Origin: a virus
DNA: 39,325 nucleotides
Reading direction: 5' to 3' (one strand)
IMG/VR virus record: IMGVR_UViG_3300033153_009329
Coordinates: 1 to 39,325 of that record
In this document: piece by piece, positions 6,727 to 12,899 of the stretch
Layout: the number at the start of each line of letters is the position of its first letter
Position numbering within the stretch: position 1 is the stretch's first letter
Position numbers and translations under genes: made by a program
Notes under the pieces: model-generated
The model's database searches: none
What the model saw: the letters and a program-made list of their open reading frames with translations, nothing else
Told to the model about the DNA's origin: nothing

Positions 6727-7102
6727 GGCCATTGGAAAAGAGTATTTAGAAATTTGGCCTACACCTACAGCAACCTGCTTCTTTTGTGCTCGTCATACAA
6801 ACCAATTTTTTGCACAATGTTTAATTGATTTAGATTATGATAAACCCGAAATATTACTTTTAAAAGATATTGAAGCTGTTTTTAGTCACATGCCAAATGT
6901 CAAAGGGTTTTTAGGAAGAAAGTTAATTAATTTAATGTATTTACGTTTTAATGATTTTGATGACTTTAATTTTAAATACCAAGATTATAATGTTTCAATA
7001 AAAAAATTATACACTCATATGATTAGGAATTTAATAAACTGGCTTGAGAAGGACGATTCTAAAACGACTACTTATTGGAATAGGCGTAAGCGGTTCGTAT
7101 GA
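6698..7102 (+). CDS. Hypothetical protein, 134 residues, source of a truncated copy
   Basis: Starts MREITAQHLKAIGKEYLEIW at the ATG behind CAGGAGAAAAAAC; an earlier in-frame ATG at 6590 lies deep inside the previous gene. The sequence has a CFFCARH motif near residue 28 that could be part of a metal or redox site but has no second pair. Its C-terminal part is helical and basic (TTTYWNRRKRFV). The following short ORF begins with the same residues and is a decayed duplicate. It overlaps that ORF by ATGA. Function unknown. Confidence 0.6.
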   Translation: MREITAQHLKAIGKEYLEIWPTPTATCFFCARHTNQFFAQCLIDLDYDKPEILLLKDIEAVFSHMPNVKGFLGRKLINLMYLRFNDFDDFNFKYQDYNVSIKKLYTHMIRNLINWLEKDDSKTTTYWNRRKRFV

Positions 7103-7200
7103 AACAAATCACAGCACAGCATCTTATAAATATAGGTAAAATTTACTTAGAAAAATGGTCTAAGCCTATAGCTACTGTATTATTTTTAACAAACGCATGA
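7099..7200 (+). pseudogene. Truncated duplicate of the preceding gene
   Basis: A 33-residue ORF starting MKQITAQHLINIGKIYLEKW. It aligns with MREITAQHLKAIGKEYLEIW of the gene just upstream and continues with PIATVLF against PTATCFF, then stops. It is a clear tandem duplicate of the gene start that lost the remaining 100 residues. The ATGA overlap with the parent gene means it may still be translated. Confidence 0.6.
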
Positions 7201-7221
7201 ACCAAAAAGAGGAATAAATAA

Positions 7222-7422
7222 GTGAAAAAATGGTTAATAGAACATTATCATCATATTCTGATTTCAATCAGTTATTCAATGGTGATTATAGCTTTTATGT
7301 TGCCTCCAAGATTTTATCTTTTTATAATTATGGCGGGCGCAGCACTTATTATTGGATGGTTAATGACTGATGAATTTAAAAGAATCACAAAAAGAGCGAA
7401 AGAAGAAAACAATGAATTATAA
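7222..7422 (+). CDS. Small two-segment membrane protein
   Basis: A 66-residue protein with a GTG start (MKKWLIEHYHH) after an AGAGGAATAAATA site. Two membrane segments are visible, residues about 12-27 (ILISISYSMVIIAFML) and 31-49 (FYLFIIMAGAALIIGW), joined by a tight turn with PPR. A charged tail follows, KRITKRAKEENNEL. The positive ends suggest both termini are in the cytoplasm. It overlaps the next gene by 11 bases. It is not near the lysis genes, so a holin role is less likely; exclusion or membrane anchoring is possible but unproven. Confidence 0.6.
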   Translation: MKKWLIEHYHHILISISYSMVIIAFMLPPRFYLFIIMAGAALIIGWLMTDEFKRITKRAKEENNEL

Positions 7423-7885
7423 CTTTGAAGATTTTAAAAAACTTTTTAAAAAAATTAATCGCAAAAAAAAATTCACTTTATCCATATCTAAAAGAGCATA
7501 CCAAATTAAGGAAAAAATAGATTTACCCGCCCATCTTTTACCTTTCTGTCTTTCAGAAGAACAGTATAAAGTGATTTTATATTTAAAAATCATGAGTAGA
7601 GGAATTAGTTGTGACAAAAAAAGTAAATATTTTCCTATAGTTGAAATTAAGCTTTTTGAGATACCAGAATTGTTTTCTTTACTCCAAGTACATTTTCTTT
7701 ATTTGATAGACGTAGAAATTGATGTAAAAACATTATCTGATAATTTATACGATGCATATATTAATTATAATTATGAGAACAAATTTTGTCCTGTTGAAAA
7801 AGAGCTAAGAGATTTATTTTTAGAAATACAGGCCGCATTATGGAATGATTTTTTACCTAAAAAGAAATCAATATTAAGAAGATAG
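7412..7885 (+). CDS. Hypothetical protein, 157 residues
   Basis: Starts MNYNFEDFKKLFKKINRKKK at the ATG after AAAGAAGAAAACA. A basic N-terminus is followed by a mixed fold. The blocks KIDLPAHLLPFCLSEEQYKV and a later EKELRDLFLEIQAAL resemble, in order and spacing, YELDINLLPYCKFTEDDI and CRFLREFFFRLKG in the next protein, so the two may be distant paralogues. No catalytic motif seen. The 70 bases after its stop contain a remnant discussed under findings. Confidence 0.55.
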   Translation: MNYNFEDFKKLFKKINRKKKFTLSISKRAYQIKEKIDLPAHLLPFCLSEEQYKVILYLKIMSRGISCDKKSKYFPIVEIKLFEIPELFSLLQVHFLYLIDVEIDVKTLSDNLYDAYINYNYENKFCPVEKELRDLFLEIQAALWNDFLPKKKSILRR

Positions 7886-7955
7886 TTGTAAACGTTAATA
7901 GAAGATGATAAAGTTATTAAACAAGATCTAAGAGTGTTTAAAGAGATAATTATAA

Positions 7956-8429
7956 ATGAGAATAAACGTTAATCGAAAACATGAAACCTTTCATCCAAGT
8001 ATTATTACTATGCGATCATTAGCAACTGGTATATGTGACCCAAACACTAGTGTTGCAATATTTAATTGCTTAAATAAATATACAGGAGTAGAACTATATC
8101 TTAGGATAAAGTTTCATTGTAAGAAAGAAAACCCATACTCAATACCAAAATATGAACTAGACATTAATTTACTTCCTTATTGCAAATTTACTGAAGATGA
8201 CATAATTAATACAATGAATATGCCTTCGTTAGATTTAAGCCCTTCTATATTTAGATCTGAATATTATGTTAATAATGAAGATAAGTTGTATAAAAGTGTG
8301 GCACTAAATTTTGAAAAACTAGCTGAAAGAATAAATAAAGAAGAAGGGGGTATTTGTTGTAGACCTTTCTGTAGATTTTTAAGAGAGTTTTTTTTTAGGC
8401 TAAAAGGAATGTCTTTAAATGAGAATTAA
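7956..8429 (+). CDS. Hypothetical protein sharing its start with the resolvase
   Basis: A 157-residue protein whose first eight residues, MRINVNRK, are identical to those of the resolvase-like nuclease encoded next, although the codons differ at most silent positions. After that the two have nothing in common. The rest shows weak similarity to the preceding 157-residue protein (LLPYC against LLPFC, then similar helical C-termini). Cysteines occur in GGICCRPFCRF. It overlaps the resolvase gene by 11 bases. Function unknown; the shared start may be an expression or interaction signal. Confidence 0.55.
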   Translation: MRINVNRKHETFHPSIITMRSLATGICDPNTSVAIFNCLNKYTGVELYLRIKFHCKKENPYSIPKYELDINLLPYCKFTEDDIINTMNMPSLDLSPSIFRSEYYVNNEDKLYKSVALNFEKLAERINKEEGGICCRPFCRFLREFFFRLKGMSLNEN

Positions 8430-8934
8430 TGTCAACAGAAAAGGAAAGGTGGGCGAGCGAGAACTTGCTGCTTTGTTCAGAGAGTATGGAATTGAAGCAC
8501 GTAGGTCAAAGCAGTACTGCGGGGTAACAGGTGAACAAGATTTAAAGCACGCGTTAGAAGGCTATTATATTGAATGCAAACGTGTTAAAGATTTATATAT
8601 AAACAAAGCATTTGAGCAGATAGAAAAAGATGCAAAGGATACGGGTATTCCCATAAGACGCCATCTTTTATTTGCCCGCACTAATCGTTTAAAATGGTTG
8701 TTAATTGTAAGGCCAGTAGACTTATTTCCTTTCCACATAGAACGTGCATATGAAGAATTTGGAGACCTTAACATCTTAAAAAAAGATGACATAAAAGGTA
8801 CGGAAGATACAGTTGATATTGAATATCTAATAAACCTTGCCGAATTAAACCAAAACTACGTGGTTTTCGGGGCTCGAACCTTTTTATTCAATTATACAGG
8901 CCACATACATGGAAATTACTCACGCACTTTTTGA
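8419..8934 (+). CDS. Holliday-junction-resolvase-like PDDEXK nuclease
   Basis: A 171-residue protein with the core of Hjc-type resolvases. It starts MRINVNRKGKVGERELAALF and continues with REYGIEARRSKQYCG, an aspartate at about residue 41, and the E-C-K signature (YYIECKR, residues about 50-55). E13 or E15, D41, E52 and K54 fit the PDDEXK active site. In phages such enzymes cut recombination or replication branches before packaging; here it would partner YqaJ and RecT. The last 12 residues (TGHIHGNYSRTF) are not native: they are the out-of-frame reading of the left 115-bp repeat, whose right copy codes for part of another protein. The original C-terminus has therefore been replaced. Confidence 0.75.
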   Translation: MRINVNRKGKVGERELAALFREYGIEARRSKQYCGVTGEQDLKHALEGYYIECKRVKDLYINKAFEQIEKDAKDTGIPIRRHLLFARTNRLKWLLIVRPVDLFPFHIERAYEEFGDLNILKKDDIKGTEDTVDIEYLINLAELNQNYVVFGARTFLFNYTGHIHGNYSRTF

Positions 8935-9010
8935 CAAGCAACTTAAAAAAGAGGATTAAATTATGGACACCTACATAACAGACACTAACGTATTAACACC
9001 ATTAAATTAC
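8896..9010. repeat. Left copy of the 115-bp direct repeat
   Basis: Matches 35993-36107 in the same orientation at 112 of 115 positions, with mismatches at 8904, 8970 and 8999. The left copy begins inside the last codons of the resolvase gene, read out of frame, and ends after the first 16 codons of the gene at 8963. Both borders cut genes here, while in the right copy the genes are intact, so the left copy is the derived fragment. The pair encloses the whole late operon. Confidence 0.97.
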
Positions 9011-9181
9011 TTTTACAGTGAGTATGTTAAGTGTTTTAGGTGTGGTGACAAAGCCACGATACCAATAGATAAACCTATGTTACTTGATATACTTGATATA
9101 CCTGCGTATTTTGGTAGTATAAAAAAGTTGCCAAAAGTAAAAAGTGACTATATAATACTAAAACTTATCTCACCAAGATAA
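8963..9181 (+). CDS. Chimeric ORF fused to a duplicated gene start
   Basis: A 72-residue ORF. The first 16 residues, MDTYITDTNVLTPLNY, come from the 115-bp repeat and match the start of the intact protein at 36060. From residue 17 it changes to an unrelated sequence with CFRCGD and DILDIPAYFGSIKKLPKV. The ribosome site AAGAGGATTAAATT is part of the repeat, so it carries expression signals. It is either a broken gene or a new fused protein. It is the last rightward gene before two terminators. Confidence 0.5.
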   Translation: MDTYITDTNVLTPLNYFYSEYVKCFRCGDKATIPIDKPMLLDILDIPAYFGSIKKLPKVKSDYIILKLISPR

Positions 9182-9190
9182 GTTTTTTAT
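9160..9190 (+). terminator. Rho-independent terminator ending the early operon
   Basis: A perfect 11-bp stem, AAAACTTATCT paired with AGATAAGTTTT, with a five-base loop CACCA, followed by T-rich sequence (TTTT then TATATT). It overlaps the last codons of the chimeric ORF. With its A-rich left side it may also work leftward, for the late transcript. Confidence 0.85.
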
Positions 9191-9216
9191 ATTATAGACA
9201 AAATGCACTTCAGAGT

Positions 9217-9249
9217 AAAAAAGCCTCGTTACCTCCGAGGCTTTTTTTT
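9217..9249. terminator. Second, bidirectional terminator
   Basis: AAAAAAGCCTCG and CGAGGCTTTTTTTT form a GC-rich hairpin with a run of A on one side and T on the other, so it can stop transcripts from either direction. It lies between the convergent early (rightward) and late (leftward) units. The remaining bases up to 9417 hold no convincing gene; small inverted repeats such as ACCTTTTAGGT are present. Confidence 0.88.
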
Positions 9250-9417
9250 ACATGTAATATTTATTGATTTAAATTAACTATTGCAGTAATATAGGATTGC
9301 CTTGATATGCCCTGCTTCTACCAATGATAGCTTCGATGATAGCTATGTAGTAGCAACATTTAAAGGTTACGCGCCGCCTATTGATGTACCTTTTAGGTGC
9401 ATCGAGACCGCGGGGTT

Positions 9418-9699
9418 TTATTTCTTAATTAATAATAATAAATTATCTACATGTATTTGGTACATGGTTATAGTGATGGCTAAACCGAAGCCTAAAATTC
9501 TCCACCAATTAGTAATAAAAAAGCTTTTGATTTTATTTTGCCCATCTAATTCTTTAAACCTACCCGTATGTATTTTAACATCTTCTTTTATTTCTTTAAC
9601 GTCTTCTTTTATTTCTTTAACATCAGCACCTAGCACAGCTACGGCAACATCTATGTTGCCAAATTTATTATATATTTGTGCTGTATTATCAGCTACCAT
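9418..9699 (-). CDS. XhlA-like lysis protein (coiled coil plus membrane anchor)
   Basis: A 93-residue protein. Residues about 20-45 form a repeated charged helix (VKEIKEDVKEIKEDVKIH) from a 21-base DNA repeat. A linker follows and then one C-terminal membrane segment (ILGFGLAITITMYQI) with a basic end. This order of coiled coil then single anchor matches XhlA-type haemolysin/holin partners of phage lysis cassettes. Its ATG overlaps the stop of the holin gene (ATGA), and endolysin lies two genes upstream, so context agrees. It is the last gene of the late operon. It could alternatively be an outer-membrane-disrupting or accessory protein; no separate spanin pair was recognised. Confidence 0.65.
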   Translation of the reverse strand: MVADNTAQIYNKFGNIDVAVAVLGADVKEIKEDVKEIKEDVKIHTGRFKELDGQNKIKSFFITNWWRILGFGLAITITMYQIHVDNLLLLIKK

Positions 9700-10100
9700 C
9701 AGCTTGCTACGCCTTTTAACTTTTCAACTGCTCGCATACCATATAAACCCATTTGAGCCATGAATAATTCTTTAATGGGGGTAATAGATACAGGATAAGG
9801 AAACAGTGAATGAGCTTTTAAACTCATCACTACCCACATATACGAAGCTAATGAATAGTAAGGTATTAAAGCAATCGCTAAAATAATGCCAATCATATAC
9901 ATATTAAAAGGCCTTGCCCCAGCAATTATTTTCGACGGATGCTTAAGTTGAATTTCATTTAATTTTACTTGGGCTAAAGATGGTGTTTGTCGTAACGTTT
10001 CTAGCGCGGCCTTACACTTTAGCCTTTCTTCATCTGACGTTATATTTTTATCAACAGCAGAGCCAAATGAGTCAATAATACTGCTAATAGAGGATAACAT
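9699..10100 (-). CDS. 3TM holin (gene-transfer-agent type)
   Basis: A 133-residue holin candidate that would form membrane holes to let endolysin reach the cell wall. The sequence around the membrane region, KIIAGARPFNMYMIGIILAI, then further hydrophobic stretches and a C-terminal MGLYGMRAVEKLKGV, follows the pattern of the three-membrane-segment holin family, where G-x-R-P-F stands before the first segment and G-L-x-G-x-R-x-x-E-K near the end. The N-terminal 50 residues are soluble. Ribosome site AAGGAGAAAGTTTAA. It lies between a small unknown protein and the XhlA-like gene in the lysis cassette. Confidence 0.8.
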   Translation of the reverse strand: MLSSISSIIDSFGSAVDKNITSDEERLKCKAALETLRQTPSLAQVKLNEIQLKHPSKIIAGARPFNMYMIGIILAIALIPYYSLASYMWVVMSLKAHSLFPYPVSITPIKELFMAQMGLYGMRAVEKLKGVAS

Positions 10101-10394
10101 TTAAACTTTCTCCTTAAATCTTTCTTTGAAATTAGCATCTGAATAAGACTGATCGCGCTCTGGTTTATGAACTAGCCAATGACCAGGGCAGATTATTGAC
10201 GTGTTTGTGTATAAAGCAGGGAGTCTAGTTGTAAATTCAGTAAGTGCGTGTTCTCCCATCAAGCAGTTGCAAAGTGGACACTTATCCTTAGTCATCTGCT
10301 CTGGCGGGTCATATTTTTTAAACGTGTCGTTATATACACCTTTTACATATTGCTCAGCTTCTGCTTCAACGGTTTTTTCAATATAAATAGTCAT
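10101..10394 (-). CDS. Small phage protein with CPLC and PGHW motifs
   Basis: A 97-residue protein starting MTIYIEKTVEAEAEQYV. It has CPLCNC near residue 40 and CPGHWLVHKPE near residue 70. The latter, followed by NFKERFKEKV, resembles the end of a widespread small phage protein (PGDWI-x-x-G-x-x-G-E-x-Y ... F-x-x-x-Y-E) of unknown role. The cysteines could bind a metal. Ribosome site GAAGGAGAGATTA. It sits between endolysin and holin, so a part in lysis or late gene expression is possible. Confidence 0.6.
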   Translation of the reverse strand: MTIYIEKTVEAEAEQYVKGVYNDTFKKYDPPEQMTKDKCPLCNCLMGEHALTEFTTRLPALYTNTSIICPGHWLVHKPERDQSYSDANFKERFKEKV

Positions 10395-10897
10395 TAATCT
10401 CTCCTTCCAATAGTTACTAAAGACATAGACGACATAATAGCTTTATATGCGTATAAAAACTTTTTCAGCGTAGTTGCGCCGCGCTGTGTGTTATAGTATT
10501 TTTTATAGTATTTAAACATCTTAACAGGCATCTTATAGGATGGCAAAGGCTCAGCAAACCGTCGATAATGTGCACGAGCCATCAGGCATGCATATGATAA
10601 GTTGTTTACCATATCATCAGCCACAGGGTCTAAATCCATATTACAATAAGTTTTAATTTCTGACTTCATGCCAGTCGTTAAAAAGTTATTGTGTAAATCA
10701 TCATGAGTTGCTTTTTCCATTTGCCATAAACCCAATGCAGGACCCTTTACTTGATGTAAATATTTTAAACCTGATTCAACCTGTGCGGTGAACAGTAAAA
10801 GCATAACGGCATCTTTACTGTACCACCCCAAGTTTATTTCTTCCAGTGCTGGTTTTACAATATATTGATGTAACTGTTTTGTGCTTAATCCGCTCAT
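10394..10897 (-). CDS. Endolysin, lysozyme/lytic-transglycosylase-like
   Basis: A 167-residue protein likely to cut the glycan strands of peptidoglycan. The segment TAQVESGLKYLHQVKGPALG (residues 37-56) followed by LWQME has the form seen in lysozyme-fold transglycosylases, with a glutamate (E41) in the place of the catalytic residue and a downstream G-x-x-Q-like strand. There is no signal peptide, so release would depend on the holin encoded two genes on. The C-terminus is basic. It lies directly after the tail fibre genes. The exact glycosidase family cannot be fixed from sight alone; a virion-associated lytic protein is an alternative. Confidence 0.65.
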   Translation of the reverse strand: MSGLSTKQLHQYIVKPALEEINLGWYSKDAVMLLLFTAQVESGLKYLHQVKGPALGLWQMEKATHDDLHNNFLTTGMKSEIKTYCNMDLDPVADDMVNNLSYACLMARAHYRRFAEPLPSYKMPVKMFKYYKKYYNTQRGATTLKKFLYAYKAIMSSMSLVTIGRRD

Positions 10898-10898
10898 A

Positions 10899-12290
10899 TT
10901 AAGAAGTACCTAATCTAAGACTGCCACCACTGGGTAATATATTTCTATAGCTACCAGAAATTTGGCGTCCATATAATTCAAAAACATCATCGTTATTTAC
11001 TGCTGTAACTGCAGTAATGATAATAGTTTTAATTGTAGCATCAAGCGTTACCGTTGTAGCTGCACCCTCAATAGGGACACCATTTTTTGCTACTATTAAT
11101 TCATATGGATAAGAACCGCCACCTAAAATAATTGCATCACATGTTAAATCTACGGGTCCTTTTGTCGGCCTTGGAATTAAAGAGCGCATGTAGTTATCAA
11201 CATGCAATTCAGTAACTTTATCTAAATCAGTAAACCTCTCTTGAAGCGAAGAGGCAAGTGTAGGCCAAGTTAATTTTTTGAAATTAAAGTCAGTTATCGT
11301 TGTAGCAGTTGTGTTAGGTTGCCCAAGAATAAAGCCTATTTCTGCGCTATTCGGTAAATCGCGCACACTCCCTCTGTAACTCCAAAAAGGGTCTGTTTGG
11401 TCTTTGCTTCCAGGAGCAAAAGGAACTTCGCATCCGTTTGGTAGTAGCATTTCTGCCACGATGCCGAAACCTACAGAACTACTTGCTTCCACATTAAATA
11501 GTGGTTCGACAGAGTGCATATATACAGTTGCTGAAACAATTCGTACCCCATTTACTGGACCACTAAAATTAAATACTGAATCAGTTAAAACTTGAACGTT
11601 CGTTAAATTGTGACTATCAAAAGATACAGTGGCATTTGAATTAATGTAAAAACCTGCCGTGTATTGTCTAGAAATAAAACCATTTAAAGCTAACAAACTT
11701 CCGTGTGCAGTTGACAATTTGTTTGTGTTTTGTAACTGCGTTTGACGCATTAAAAAAGCACTTGTATTAGTAGGGTCATTAGTATTAATCCACTCGTCAC
11801 AAGAAACCGAGCTGTTATTAATACCAACACACGTAAACCCAGCTCCTAAATTATTTATAACAGCACCTGTGCATTCGCAATACAACAACTCTAAATACAG
11901 AGCATTACCAGGTGCAACATTTATAAAAGCAGGGCCATTAGTGCATTTATAAATAGTCAAATACCCAGCACTCGTAATTACATTACCTCGTGGGTGGAAA
12001 GGATACGGAGTTTCAAGCGTACCTATAAAATCCATATGATAGTGAATACCAGGGTCACCTAAATGCACAAACAACCCTGGTACTATTTCAACAACGGGCG
12101 GTAAATCAGCAGTGGTCTGAATGAGTTTTTTTGTGATGGATTTTATGCCTTTCTGTGCTTCAGCAATAATTTCATTAAGAGTATAGTAACCGCTAACTGC
12201 ACCAACAGTTGCGTATATTTTGCCGTCAGTAGTAATATCCCAATGATTAGATAACGCAGATAATGTAATGCCAGGACATTGTTCGGCCAT
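10899..12290 (-). CDS. Tail spike/fibre-like virion protein, 463 residues
   Basis: A beta-rich protein without charged helices. It has many short strands ending in Asn/Ser/Gly turns (for example INVAPGNALYLELLYCECTG and SNATVSFDSHNLTNVQ), the look of a right-handed beta-helix. The start MAEQCPGITLSALSNHWDIT and the region HYHMDFIGTLETPYPFHPRG are consistent with a trimeric spike or fibre body. The strong ribosome site GGAGGTGTAATT precedes the ATG. It is the last of five adjacent fibre genes and probably touches the host surface. Whether it has enzyme activity on surface sugars cannot be told. Confidence 0.6.
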   Translation of the reverse strand: MAEQCPGITLSALSNHWDITTDGKIYATVGAVSGYYTLNEIIAEAQKGIKSITKKLIQTTADLPPVVEIVPGLFVHLGDPGIHYHMDFIGTLETPYPFHPRGNVITSAGYLTIYKCTNGPAFINVAPGNALYLELLYCECTGAVINNLGAGFTCVGINNSSVSCDEWINTNDPTNTSAFLMRQTQLQNTNKLSTAHGSLLALNGFISRQYTAGFYINSNATVSFDSHNLTNVQVLTDSVFNFSGPVNGVRIVSATVYMHSVEPLFNVEASSSVGFGIVAEMLLPNGCEVPFAPGSKDQTDPFWSYRGSVRDLPNSAEIGFILGQPNTTATTITDFNFKKLTWPTLASSLQERFTDLDKVTELHVDNYMRSLIPRPTKGPVDLTCDAIILGGGSYPYELIVAKNGVPIEGAATTVTLDATIKTIIITAVTAVNNDDVFELYGRQISGSYRNILPSGGSLRLGTS

Positions 12291-12292
12291 AA

Positions 12293-12880
12293 TTACACCT
12301 CCGCTTCATAAATTAAATGGATATTTAAGTCACCAGATTGAGCATAAATTGAGTCAACACCATTTAGTTTTAAAACTGTTATTTTTGCAGTTATTCCAAC
12401 AGTTAAATAAACTATCGAAGTTCTTGCTACGATCAAATTAGCACCAGCGACTAAATTAGTTGGAGATGCTCTTTGTCCATAAATAGGCCTTGGACCTAAC
12501 GAAGTATTTATATTAATAAATAAATCGTCTGAAGATGTTAAAGCTGAATATCTGATGTACGCATCAAAACAATAAAAGCCAGATACTGGTGCAGTAAAAA
12601 CACCTGTTGTTAGGTTATAAGCCCCCCCACCTGTAAAATAAGGGGCATTATTAAAAATGATGTCTGTTTCAGTGTTTACTGGAATTGTAATAGATGCAGC
12701 AAAACTTGCTGAAACCATATATACATTATTAACGGATGTATGAAGATTTTGATAAGTTACATTTTTGGTCTTCAAAGAAGGATCAGCCTCAGACGTATCA
12801 ACAACAGCAAATAAGTCATCTGGTGCAATTAGTGTAAGTTCATTTAGCCCACTTATGGGCTTAGTTCCATCTGCGGCCAT
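12293..12880 (-). CDS. Fibre protein with C1q/TNF-like domain
   Basis: A 195-residue protein. The N-terminal 45 residues (KPISGLNELTLIAPDDLFAV) look like the attachment peptide of phage fibres, where a similar 'pi-L-p-x-x-x-x-L-x-x-x-D-x-x-x-V-V-D' pattern is common. Residues about 50-195 form a jelly-roll of the C1q/TNF type: GGGAYNLTTGVFTAPVSGFY is the classic family signature and the chain ends LNIHLIYEAEV. Such domains make trimeric tips that bind receptors. Ribosome site GAGGGGAGACAAAA. It stands between two larger fibre genes. Confidence 0.75.
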   Translation of the reverse strand: MAADGTKPISGLNELTLIAPDDLFAVVDTSEADPSLKTKNVTYQNLHTSVNNVYMVSASFAASITIPVNTETDIIFNNAPYFTGGGAYNLTTGVFTAPVSGFYCFDAYIRYSALTSSDDLFININTSLGPRPIYGQRASPTNLVAGANLIVARTSIVYLTVGITAKITVLKLNGVDSIYAQSGDLNIHLIYEAEV

Positions 12881-12899
12881 TTTTGTCTCCCCTCAAAAA

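Noticed and set aside
8868-8884. GGGGCTCGAACC resembling a tRNA T-arm on the minus strand
   Set aside because: The stem does not pair beyond a few bases and no acceptor or anticodon arm can be found nearby.
8896-9010. 115-bp repeats as insertion-sequence or transposon ends
   Set aside because: They are direct repeats of coding sequence, without terminal inverted repeats or target duplications, and no transposase is encoded between them.
9302-9763. 153-residue plus-strand frame opposite the lysis genes
   Set aside because: It overlaps two minus-strand genes with recognisable lysis features and good ribosome sites, and its Ser/Thr/Leu-rich text looks like antisense of a coiled coil.
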